DNA of 5,928 nucleotides from Clostridium sp. CAG:632. Its GTDB lineage: Bacteria > Bacillota > Clostridia > Lachnospirales > Lachnospiraceae. The number at the start of each line of letters is the position of its first letter. Within the stretch, counting starts at the first letter, position 1. Both the position numbers and the translations under genes were made by a program. Below, one piece after another: positions 1 to 5,535 of this stretch. The notes beneath the pieces are model-generated. The model was given only the letters and a program-made list of their open reading frames with translations. It did not search any database and had not been told where the DNA came from. The stretch is taken from contig HF991299.1 of NCBI GenBank assembly GCA_000431515.1, forward strand, positions 13,396-19,323, given 5' to 3'.

Positions 1-1023
1 GCTCTCCCCGCCGGTATTCGGACCGGTTACGATCAGCATCTGATAAGTGTCGCCCAGAGTCAGATCGATCGGAACGACTGTTTTCGGATCCAGAAGCGGA
101 TGTCGTCCCTGCTTGATATTGATATATCCATGATCGTTAAAAATCGGGCGGGTGCCCAGATAGGACTTGGCGAATTTTGCTCTGGCAAAAATAAAATCCA
201 GCTCGGTCAGCAGCTTGATATTGCACTGGATCGCGGTTAATTCAAAGGCGGCCTGCTCACTGATGGAAGCCAGGATCCGTTCAATCTCCAGCTGCTCTTT
301 ATTCTCCAGTTCCTTTAACTCATTATTCAGATTCACTACCGACATCGGCTCGATAAATAAGGTGGAACCGCTGGAGGACTGATCATGGATCATGCCCGGG
401 AAACTGCTCCGGTATTCCTGCTTGACCGGAATACAGTAACGACCGTTTCGCATGGTGATCAGACTATCCTGTAACAGAGTCCGGTTGTTCTGCGAGTTGA
501 CAATATTTAAAAGCTGTGTATGAATCTTCTCATTGATCTGTTTCTTGGCACGGCGAAGAGCCTTTAAATCAGAGGATGCATCATCTGCAATCTCGTCTGC
601 GGAAAGGATACAACGGCGGATCTCGCGGCTGATGTGCTCCAGAGGCATCAGGTCCAGAAAGCGGGAATCCAGACAGTCCGGTTCGTGCGAATCATCATCG
701 GAAACACCATACTGGCGGACACTTAAAGCATTGTCCAGAAGGCGAGCCAGATCCAGCAGCTCACTGGTACTTAAGGTCGCACCGACCTCCAGTCGCTTTA
801 AGGACAGTCCGATATCCGTCACACCGGAAAAGGTGACACTGCCTTTTTGATAAATACGGGTCAGTGCATCGCCGGTCTCCTCCTGAAGCCGGACGATCTC
901 CTCCCGATCGGAGGACGGAAACAGGTGCTTGCAGAGGCGTTTTCCCATCGGAGAATCTGCATAAGGCACCAGCATATCTATGATCTTATTATATTCCAAA
1001 ATTCGTAAAGAACGTCTATTCAT
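1..1023 (-). CDS. mutS2: MutS2 family protein, N-terminal part (cut by left edge)
   Basis: This is the first 341 residues of a MutS2 protein; the rest lies left of the window. MutS2 proteins are ATPases of the MutS superfamily that act on branched DNA or on collided ribosomes rather than in mismatch repair. Visible in order: an N-terminal start (LEYNKIIDML, residues 9-18), the Q-E-E-T segment at 47-50, the core helical domain with SQNNRTLLQDS at 177-187, the family-typical stretch around HDQSSSGSTLFIEP (213-226) followed by NNEL (233-236), a long charged helix at about 235-260, then the start of the ATPase domain with TGPNTGG at 333-339. The next residues are E340 and S341, where the family normally has K and T/S, so the Walker A lysine is missing as read. 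The start is chosen by AAGGAGA (complement of 1029-1035), 5 nt before the ATG. It is divergent from the thiamin operon. The family call is sure; whether the ATPase is active is not. Confidence 0.95.
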   Translation of the reverse strand, partial: MNRRSLRILEYNKIIDMLVPYADSPMGKRLCKHLFPSSDREEIVRLQEETGDALTRIYQKGSVTFSGVTDIGLSLKRLEVGATLSTSELLDLARLLDNALSVRQYGVSDDDSHEPDCLDSRFLDLMPLEHISREIRRCILSADEIADDASSDLKALRRAKKQINEKIHTQLLNIVNSQNNRTLLQDSLITMRNGRYCIPVKQEYRSSFPGMIHDQSSSGSTLFIEPMSVVNLNNELKELENKEQLEIERILASISEQAAFELTAIQCNIKLLTELDFIFARAKFAKSYLGTRPIFNDHGYINIKQGRHPLLDPKTVVPIDLTLGDTYQMLIVTGPNTGGES

Positions 1024-1044
1024 GTAAGTCTCCTTCATTAGTTA

Positions 1045-1093
1045 CAAATGAAATGCATAATTACTATAATTATAGCATCTATAATTTCATTTG
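1045..1093. repeat. 10-bp inverted repeat spanning the divergent promoters
   Basis: CAAATGAAAT at 1045-1054 is exactly complementary to ATTTCATTTG at 1084-1093. Near its centre lies a 12-bp perfect palindrome, CTATAATTATAG (1064-1075), that includes the mutS2 -10 box. The right arm runs into the -35 boxes of both promoters. Because the mutS2 transcript would begin near 1062, only one arm is transcribed, so a DNA operator is more likely than an RNA hairpin. The stretch is very AT-rich, so chance occurrence is a real alternative. Confidence 0.4.
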
Positions 1094-1097
1094 ACAA
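1069..1097 (-). promoter_or_regulatory. SigA-type promoter of mutS2
   Basis: Read on the minus strand there is TTGTCA (complement of 1092-1097), a 17-nt spacer, and a perfect TATAAT (complement of 1069-1074). Transcription would start near 1062, giving a leader of roughly 39 nt before the mutS2 ATG. The -35 box has one mismatch to consensus and overlaps the -35 box of the opposite promoter by five base pairs (1092-1096). Confidence 0.8.
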
Positions 1098-1119
1098 TTC
1101 ATAGTCGCCGATATATAAT
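1091..1119 (+). promoter_or_regulatory. Consensus SigA promoter of the thiamin-precursor operon
   Basis: TTGACA at 1091-1096, a 17-nt spacer and TATAAT at 1114-1119 match the housekeeping consensus at every position. Transcription would start near 1126, just before the riboswitch, so the leader is about 248 nt. A perfect promoter followed by a riboswitch fits control by premature termination rather than by initiation. Confidence 0.9.
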
Positions 1120-1130
1120 GGCTTACGAAT

Positions 1131-1231
1131 CAGGAGTGCTTAAGGAATTAGGCTGAGAAATGACATAGTCCTGTCATTAATCCTTTGGGGTATCCCATGA
1201 CCTGATCCAGGTAATGCTGGCGGAGGGAGAT
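1131..1231 (+). promoter_or_regulatory. TPP riboswitch aptamer (thi box)
   Basis: The conserved thi-box blocks occur in the right order: GGAGTGC at 1133-1139 (usual GGGGTGC), CTGAGA at 1153-1158 (the pyrimidine-binding bulge), ACCTGATCC at 1200-1208, GGTAATGCTGG at 1210-1220, and CGGAGGGA at 1221-1228. The pairing GCTTAA/TTAGGC (1138-1143 with 1148-1153) forms a stem closed by a GGAA tetraloop. CCAG/CTGG (1207-1210 with 1217-1220) forms the arm holding the pyrophosphate-sensor half. The outermost P1 pairing is short and I could not define it well. A 7-bp hairpin (1159-1165 with 1172-1178) sits after CTGAGA as an optional extra helix. In this family the aptamer binds thiamin pyrophosphate; placed before a terminator and transport genes it should switch the operon off when TPP is high. 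Confidence 0.95.
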
Positions 1232-1271
1232 ATTATAACAGGCGCTTATTTAGAATGTTGATAATCCTTCC
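1222..1271 (+). promoter_or_regulatory. Candidate antiterminator pairing of the riboswitch
   Basis: GGAGGGA at the aptamer 3' end (1222-1228) can pair with TCCTTCC (1265-1271), the 5' arm of the terminator, over seven base pairs with one G-U. After a four-base bulge, TTAT (1233-1236) can add four pairs with ATAA (1261-1264). This uses bases needed both for the closed aptamer and for the terminator, so the two folds exclude each other. The pairings are read directly; their use as a switch is inference from how transcriptional TPP riboswitches work. Confidence 0.65.
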
Positions 1272-1290
1272 AGAGATGGAGGGATTTTTT
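1263..1290 (+). terminator. Intrinsic terminator, riboswitch expression platform
   Basis: AATCCTTCC (1263-1271) pairs with GGAGGGATT (1278-1286) in a 9-bp stem with one G-U and a six-base loop, followed directly by a run of six T (1285-1290). It lies between the aptamer and the first gene, 83 nt before the ATG, the expected place for a regulated terminator. Confidence 0.92.
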
Positions 1291-1360
1291 AGTTTCAGAG
1301 AAGCGGGGAACTGTTGTCTCATCGTTGTTTCAGGGTGATGGTTCATTCTATCATAAGAGT

Positions 1361-1367
1361 AAGGAGG
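1361..1367 (+). promoter_or_regulatory. Strong RBS fixing the start at 1374
   Basis: AAGGAGG lies 6 nt before the ATG at 1374. The longer open frame reaches back to a TTG at 1314, but that has no ribosome binding site and would add 20 residues unlike the family. Confidence 0.9.
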
Positions 1368-1373
1368 AAAAAG

Positions 1374-1667
1374 ATGAACGCAAATGTAGCAATTCAGGTA
1401 TTACCGGGTGTAAGTACCGATGAAGAAGTAGTAAGAATCGTAGATGAAGTGATCGCGTATATCCGCAGCACCGGCGTGACGTATTATGTGGGTCCGTGTG
1501 AGACTGCAATGGAAGGCGATTATGAAGAGCTCATGGAGATCGTGAAGCAGTGCCAGTATATTGCGATCAAAGCAGGCTGCCCAAGTGTTATGAGCTATGT
1601 GAAGATTACCTACAAGCCTGAGGGCGAGGTGCTGACCATTGATCAAAAAACATCAAAGCATCACTGA
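1374..1667 (+). CDS. Thiamine-binding protein, MTH1187/YkoF-like (Thiamine_BP family)
   Basis: A 97-residue cytoplasmic protein with no signal peptide or membrane segment. The pattern fits the Thiamine_BP family (formerly DUF77): an N-terminal strand VAIQVLPG (5-12), a helix at about 16-30, STGVTYYVGPCET (32-44), the signature MEGDYEELMEIV (46-57), then a helix and a final strand near 74-81. These are single ferredoxin-like domains; B. subtilis YkoF has two in tandem and binds thiamin. Family members often lie beside thiamin-precursor transporters, and a ligand-binding or accessory role in handling imported thiamin or its pyrimidine is plausible, but the exact job is not settled. It is first after the TPP riboswitch, and its last 29 bases overlap the permease gene, which suggests translational coupling. 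Family call strong; ligand inferred. Confidence 0.88.
   Translation: MNANVAIQVLPGVSTDEEVVRIVDEVIAYIRSTGVTYYVGPCETAMEGDYEELMEIVKQCQYIAIKAGCPSVMSYVKITYKPEGEVLTIDQKTSKHH
1626..1630 (+). promoter_or_regulatory. RBS deciding the TTG start of the permease
   Basis: GAGGT lies inside the end of the preceding gene, 8 nt before a TTG at 1639. The next in-frame ATG is at residue 30, after the first membrane segment, so the TTG is the sensible start. Confidence 0.6.
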
Positions 1668-2430
1668 TTACTGGATTCCGATTAGCGTAATCCTGATATT
1701 TCTGATCGTCTGGCAGGTAGTCAGCATGACGGGACTGATTCCCGGCTATATGCTGCCGTCACCGGTCAAGGTGATAAAGGCATTTATCGGCGATTTTCCG
1801 TTGCTGATGCGGCACGCAAGAGTGACATTACTGGAGGCCTGTCTGGGACTCATAAGCGGTGTGATTCTGGGATTTCTTTCTGCCGCATTTATGGATGCAT
1901 TTGAACCGGTAAAGAAAGCCCTGTATCCACTTCTGGTCATCAGTCAGACTGTACCGCCGGTAGCGGTGGCTCCACTGCTGATCCTGTGGTTTTCCTACGG
2001 AATCGCACCGAAGATCGTGCTGGTGATTCTGGCATCCTTCTTCCCGATCGCAGTAGGACTGCTCGATGGATTCCAGGCAGTTGATCAGGATCTGATCCGG
2101 CTGATGCGCTCTATGAAGGCGAACCGCTGGCAGATATTCTGGCATGTGAAGTTCCCGCAGGCACTCGGAGAATTCTTCTCCGGACTGAAGATCGCAGTGG
2201 CATATTCGGTAGTGGGAGCTGTGGTATCCGAGTGGCTGGGTGGATTCTACGGACTGGGTGTCTATATGACAAAGGTACGGAAATCCTTCAGTTATGATAA
2301 GATGTTTGCAGTTATCTTTCTGGTTTCGGCAATCAGCCTTGTGCTGATGGCACTGGTAAAGATCCTGCAGTATCAGGCGATGCCGTGGGCGCATGCCAAT
2401 GCGCAGGAGAAAACAGAAGGGAAAAAATAG
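1639..2430 (+). CDS. thiX: ABC transporter permease for thiamin pyrimidine precursor
   Basis: A 263-residue inner membrane protein of the BPD_transp_1 type (SsuC/TauC/ThiX group). Likely membrane segments lie near residues 13-30, 64-84, 96-118, 123-143, 181-200 and 223-245. A P-x-P motif at 40-42 follows the first segment (LPSPVKV), as is usual in this group. The cytoplasmic EAA-like loop that docks on the ATPase is at about 154-172 (LMRSMKANRWQIFWHVKFP). The soluble tail is short and charged. It starts with TTG and overlaps the preceding gene by 29 bp. The ThiX name rests on the riboswitch and on the neighbouring ThiY-like and ThiZ-like genes; sequence alone would equally allow a sulfonate, taurine or riboflavin-type permease of the same family. 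In the characterised ThiXYZ system of Bacillus halodurans the cargo is formylaminopyrimidine from degraded thiamin. Confidence 0.88.
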   Translation: MIKKHQSITDYWIPISVILIFLIVWQVVSMTGLIPGYMLPSPVKVIKAFIGDFPLLMRHARVTLLEACLGLISGVILGFLSAAFMDAFEPVKKALYPLLVISQTVPPVAVAPLLILWFSYGIAPKIVLVILASFFPIAVGLLDGFQAVDQDLIRLMRSMKANRWQIFWHVKFPQALGEFFSGLKIAVAYSVVGAVVSEWLGGFYGLGVYMTKVRKSFSYDKMFAVIFLVSAISLVLMALVKILQYQAMPWAHANAQEKTEGKK

Positions 2431-2473
2431 TAGTATATAAATAGTAAGCATTAAGAGACATAGGAGAAAGACA

Positions 2474-3484
2474 ATGAAAATATGGAAGAAACTTACAGCA
2501 CTTGCACTGGCAGGTGTATTGACAGCAGGTTTATGCGCATGCGGTAACTCCGAACAGGCAGACGGAGCAGCAGACGGGGAGAAGAAGGACATTACATTTG
2601 TACTGGACTGGACACCGAATACCAACCATACCGGTCTGTATGTGGCAGAGAAGCTGGGATATTTCGATGAAGCAGGACTGAATGTTACGATCGTACAGCC
2701 ACCGGAAGACGGAGCAACTACTATGGTAGCATCCGGGCAGGCACAGTTCGGCATTGATTTCCAGGACTATCTGGCACCGGTTTATGCCTCGGATGAAGAA
2801 GTACCGGTGACGGCTGTTGCAACTATTATCCAGCATAATACCTCCGGCATTATTTCCTTAAAGGAGGATGGTATCGAGTCACCAAAGGGACTGGAAGGCA
2901 AGAACTATGCAACCTGGGGACTGCAGCTGGAGCAGGCGATCATTAAGAATGTAGTAACTGCAGATGGCGGTGATTTCGATAAGGTAAATCTGATCCCTGA
3001 ATATGTAACCGATGTTCCGACAGCACTGCAGCAGGATATCGATGCTGTCTGGGTATATTATGCATGGGACGGCATTTCCACAAAGGTAGCCGGACTGGAT
3101 ACCAATATGTTCTATTTCAAGGATATTACACCGGAGTTCGATTACTACAGCCCGGTAATCATTGCAAATACAGATTTCCTGGCAGATGATCCGGATACTG
3201 CAAAGGCATTCTTAAATGCAGTTCGGAAGGGCTATGAATATGCGATCGAGAATCCGGATGAGGCAGCAGACATTCTGTGTGAGGCAGTACCGGAGCTGGA
3301 TCCGGAGATGGTAAAGGCGAGTCAGGAGTGGCTGGCAGATCAGTATAAGGCAGAGGTAGATCAGTGGGGATACATTGATCCTGAAAGATGGAATGCCTTC
3401 TACAACTGGTTAAATGAGAACGGATTATCTGAGAAGGAGATTCCGGAAAATTACGGATTCACCAATGAGTATTTAAGCGAATAA
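2474..3484 (+). CDS. thiY: Thiamin-pyrimidine-binding lipoprotein (NMT1/THI5-like, ThiY)
   Basis: A 336-residue extracellular substrate-binding lipoprotein. The signal peptide has a K-rich start, a hydrophobic stretch (7-20) and an L-C-A-C lipobox, giving Cys23 as the lipidated residue; a charged, small-residue linker runs to about 38. The mature fold begins with the family hallmark LDWTPNTNHTGLYVA (44-58), then GYFDEAGL (62-69), GQAQFGID (88-95) and VWVYYAWDG (192-200), all typical of NMT1/THI5-like binding proteins. The only cysteines are 21, 23 and 269, so the CCCFC motif of yeast THI5 pyrimidine synthases is absent: this is a binding protein, not a synthase. It sits 43 nt after the permease gene with AGGAG before its ATG. 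Likely ligand is hydroxymethylpyrimidine or formylaminopyrimidine, inferred from the family and the riboswitch. Confidence 0.92.
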   Translation: MKIWKKLTALALAGVLTAGLCACGNSEQADGAADGEKKDITFVLDWTPNTNHTGLYVAEKLGYFDEAGLNVTIVQPPEDGATTMVASGQAQFGIDFQDYLAPVYASDEEVPVTAVATIIQHNTSGIISLKEDGIESPKGLEGKNYATWGLQLEQAIIKNVVTADGGDFDKVNLIPEYVTDVPTALQQDIDAVWVYYAWDGISTKVAGLDTNMFYFKDITPEFDYYSPVIIANTDFLADDPDTAKAFLNAVRKGYEYAIENPDEAADILCEAVPELDPEMVKASQEWLADQYKAEVDQWGYIDPERWNAFYNWLNENGLSEKEIPENYGFTNEYLSE

Positions 3485-3510
3485 ACAGGAGCCATAGAAC
3501 GGGAAGTATT

Positions 3511-4242
3511 ATGATATTACAGGCAGAACATATTACAAAAGCATATGGAGACAATCAGGTCCTGCAGGACATTTCCATTCATCTGGAGGAAGGCGAGCTG
3601 GTCTGCGTTCTAGGTGTCAGCGGTGTCGGTAAGACCACGTTGTTTAATATCCTGTCAGGACTGGTTCTGCCGGATCGGGGACAGATCCTGTTGGAGAATG
3701 AGGATGTTACGGGAAAGACGGGAAATCTAAGCTATATGCTGCAGAAGGATCTGCTCCTGCAGCATAAGACGGTACTGGATAATGTGGCACTTCCGCTGGT
3801 GCTGAAGGGTGTTAAGAAGAAAGCAGCCAGAGAACAGGCAGCAGCCTATTTCAAACAGTTTGGACTGGAAGGCACGGAGCTGAAATATCCGTCACAGCTG
3901 TCCGGTGGTATGCGGCAGCGGGCAGCATTGCTTCGTACTTATATGTGCGGAGACCGGGTGGCACTGCTGGATGAGCCGTTCAGTGCTTTGGATACTCTGA
4001 CGCGGACGGCGGTACAGGAATGGTACCTGGGTGTCATGGAAGAAATTAAGCTTTCTACCCTGTTTATTACCCATGATATTGATGAAGCAATATTATTATC
4101 AGATCGCATCTATATTATGAGCGGAAAACCTGCTATAATATCAGAAGAGCTGGTGATAGAGGAACCAAAGCCGCGGGACGGCGAGTTCCTGTTGAGTGAT
4201 ACATTTCTCGCATATAAGCGAAAAATCAAAAGTCTGCTCTAG
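3511..4242 (+). CDS. thiZ: ABC transporter ATP-binding protein (ThiZ)
   Basis: A 243-residue cytoplasmic ATPase with every nucleotide-binding motif intact: Walker A GVSGVGKT (35-42), Q-loop Gln78, signature LSGGMRQR (130-137), Walker B VALLDE (150-155), D-loop SALD (158-161) and switch His188 in FITHD. It belongs to the SsuB/TauB/ThiZ-like group that drives BPD_transp_1 permeases, and as a dimer would power ThiX. It starts 26 nt after thiY with a moderate GGGAAG site. Its assignment to thiamin-precursor import comes from its place between ThiY and the end of the transport module; the ATPase class itself is certain. Confidence 0.93.
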   Translation: MILQAEHITKAYGDNQVLQDISIHLEEGELVCVLGVSGVGKTTLFNILSGLVLPDRGQILLENEDVTGKTGNLSYMLQKDLLLQHKTVLDNVALPLVLKGVKKKAAREQAAAYFKQFGLEGTELKYPSQLSGGMRQRAALLRTYMCGDRVALLDEPFSALDTLTRTAVQEWYLGVMEEIKLSTLFITHDIDEAILLSDRIYIMSGKPAIISEELVIEEPKPRDGEFLLSDTFLAYKRKIKSLL

Positions 4243-4261
4243 CCGGTTCGAATATGGTATA

Positions 4262-4267
4262 GAGGAG
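4262..4267 (+). promoter_or_regulatory. RBS fixing the aminotransferase start at 4277
   Basis: GAGGAG lies 9 nt before the ATG at 4277, with a second purine patch AAGG (4269-4272) closer in. An in-frame ATG at 4196 would lie inside the ATPase gene, without such a site, and would add 27 residues not matching the family start. Confidence 0.8.
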
Positions 4268-4276
4268 CAAGGTAAT

Positions 4277-5452
4277 ATGGCAACTACATTAAAGGCAAAG
4301 AGACTGGAGCATTTCCGGGAAGGAATCTTTGCGGAATTGAATGAAAAGAAGGAACAGCTTCTGGCAGAAGGAAAGCAGGTGTACAACTTATCCGTTGGTA
4401 CACCGGACTTCCTTCCGCCGGCACATGTGATGGAGGCAGTCTGCAAGGCAGCTGCGATTCCGGAGAATTATAAGTATTCACTCCGGGATCTTCCGGAACT
4501 GTTGGAGGCTGTTTCTTTTTATTATAAGAAACGGTTCGGTGTGGAGATCGCACCGGACTGCATTACCGGAGTGCATGGCACTCAGGAAGGTATGGGACAT
4601 GTGGGAATGGCATTGCTGGATCCGGGTGACACCATCTTACTGCCGAATCCGGGTTATCCGATCTTTGAGGCAGGTGCTTACTTAAGCGGTGCCAATATGG
4701 AGTTCTATGATTTGAAGCGGGAGAATGATTTTCTTCCGGTGCTGTCAGAGATTCCGGAAGAGGTGGCGCGGAAGGCGAAGGTCATGGTGGTATCTTATCC
4801 GTACAATCCGGTCTGCCGGACGGCACCGAGATCCTTCTATGAGGAGCTGGTAGCATTTGCAAAGAAATATGATATTTTTGTTCTGCATGATAATGCATAT
4901 TCGGACATTATTTATGATGGAAAGAAGGGAGAGTCCTTCCTGTCGATTCCGGGCGCTATGGATATCGGAGCGGAGTTCTTCTCACTGTCCAAGTCCTTTA
5001 ATATTACGGGTGCCAGAGTTTCGTTCCTGTTAGGCAGAAAGGATGCGGTAGATGCGTTAAAGCTGCTGCGGAGCCAGTATGATTTCGGAACATTCCTGCC
5101 GATCCAGTACGGAGCGATTGCAGCCCTGACCGGACCGACAGATTTCGTAAAGGAGCAGTGTGGGGAGTATCAGCGGAGAAGGGATGCTCTGTGCGGCGGC
5201 TTCCGGGAGATTGGCTGGCAGGTGCCGGACAGTGAGGGAACTATGTTCGTCTGGGCACCGGTGCCGGAAGGCTATCAGAGCTCGCGGGATTTCTGTATGA
5301 CAATGGTTGAAAAAGCGGGTGTTTTATGTACGCCGGGTGACGCATTCGGAAGCCGGGGCGAGGGCTATGTCCGATTCGCACTGGTGATGCCGCCGGAGGA
5401 ACTTAAGAAGGTTGTAAAAGCAGTAGACGAGAGTGGTATTTTGCATAGATGA
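4277..5452 (+). CDS. PLP-dependent aminotransferase, class I/II (fold type I)
   Basis: A 391-residue enzyme of normal length for aspartate-aminotransferase-like proteins. Seen in order: N-terminal LSVGTPDF (38-45); GTQEG (101-105), the phosphate-cradle loop; NPGYP (124-128) with Tyr127 placed to stack on the cofactor ring; YPYNP (174-178) with Asn177; HDNAYSD (204-210) with Asp205 and Tyr208; SLSKSFN (236-242) with the Schiff-base Lys239; and GYVRFAL (363-369) with Arg366, which in this fold grips the alpha-carboxylate of amino acid substrates. All catalytic residues are therefore present. The usual NPTG after Asn177 reads NPVC, a local variant. The GxQEG loop resembles the LL-diaminopimelate/aspartate branch, but substrate cannot be named. 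It begins 34 nt after thiZ with no terminator between them, so it probably shares the riboswitch-controlled transcript. An amino acid substrate is the default; action on an aminopyrimidine is speculation. Confidence 0.92.
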   Translation: MATTLKAKRLEHFREGIFAELNEKKEQLLAEGKQVYNLSVGTPDFLPPAHVMEAVCKAAAIPENYKYSLRDLPELLEAVSFYYKKRFGVEIAPDCITGVHGTQEGMGHVGMALLDPGDTILLPNPGYPIFEAGAYLSGANMEFYDLKRENDFLPVLSEIPEEVARKAKVMVVSYPYNPVCRTAPRSFYEELVAFAKKYDIFVLHDNAYSDIIYDGKKGESFLSIPGAMDIGAEFFSLSKSFNITGARVSFLLGRKDAVDALKLLRSQYDFGTFLPIQYGAIAALTGPTDFVKEQCGEYQRRRDALCGGFREIGWQVPDSEGTMFVWAPVPEGYQSSRDFCMTMVEKAGVLCTPGDAFGSRGEGYVRFALVMPPEELKKVVKAVDESGILHR

Positions 5453-5455
5453 TGC

Positions 5456-5484
5456 TTGTTTCCACAGGAGAAACGGTGTATCAT
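5456..5484 (+). promoter_or_regulatory. Possible promoter for the secreted protein gene
   Basis: TTGTTT (5456-5461), a 17-nt spacer and TATCAT (5479-5484) give two and one mismatches to the SigA consensus at ideal spacing. It starts just past the aminotransferase stop codon. No intrinsic terminator is visible before it, so read-through from the operon is also possible. Confidence 0.4.
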
Positions 5485-5535
5485 GAAAGTAGTGTTTGGT
5501 AACTATTAATGTATGAAGGGTAAAGGGGTTAAGAC

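Noticed and set aside
167..850. Plus-strand open frames at 167-382 and 533-850
   Set aside because: Both lie opposite mutS2, whose reading frame is clear; their translations are Ser/Arg-rich and low in complexity.
1314..1373. N-terminal extension of the thiamine-binding protein from a TTG at 1314
   Set aside because: No ribosome binding site precedes it and the strong AAGGAGG at 1361-1367 points to the ATG at 1374.
1828..2754. Long minus-strand open frame of 308 codons across thiX and thiY
   Set aside because: It runs antisense to two well-supported genes, its translation is rich in Cys, His, Gln and Ser without any recognisable domain, and it spans the gap between them. It is a shadow frame.
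2474..3484. Reading the binding protein as a THI5-type pyrimidine synthase
   Set aside because: It has a lipoprotein signal and lacks the CCCFC cysteine motif; the adjacent permease and ATPase show it is a transporter component.
4196..4276. Earlier ATG for the aminotransferase inside thiZ
   Set aside because: It lacks a good RBS and adds 27 residues unlike the family, while GAGGAG serves the ATG at 4277.
5443..5461. Small hairpin GCAT/ATGC with a following TTGTTT after the aminotransferase
   Set aside because: Only four base pairs and an interrupted T-run; too weak to call a terminator.
5483..5509. Eight-codon open frame (MKVVFGNY) before the secreted protein gene
   Set aside because: AGGAG at 5466-5470 is 12 nt away, too far to be convincing, and if the candidate promoter is used the start codon is upstream of the transcript start. 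Nothing marks it as a leader peptide.
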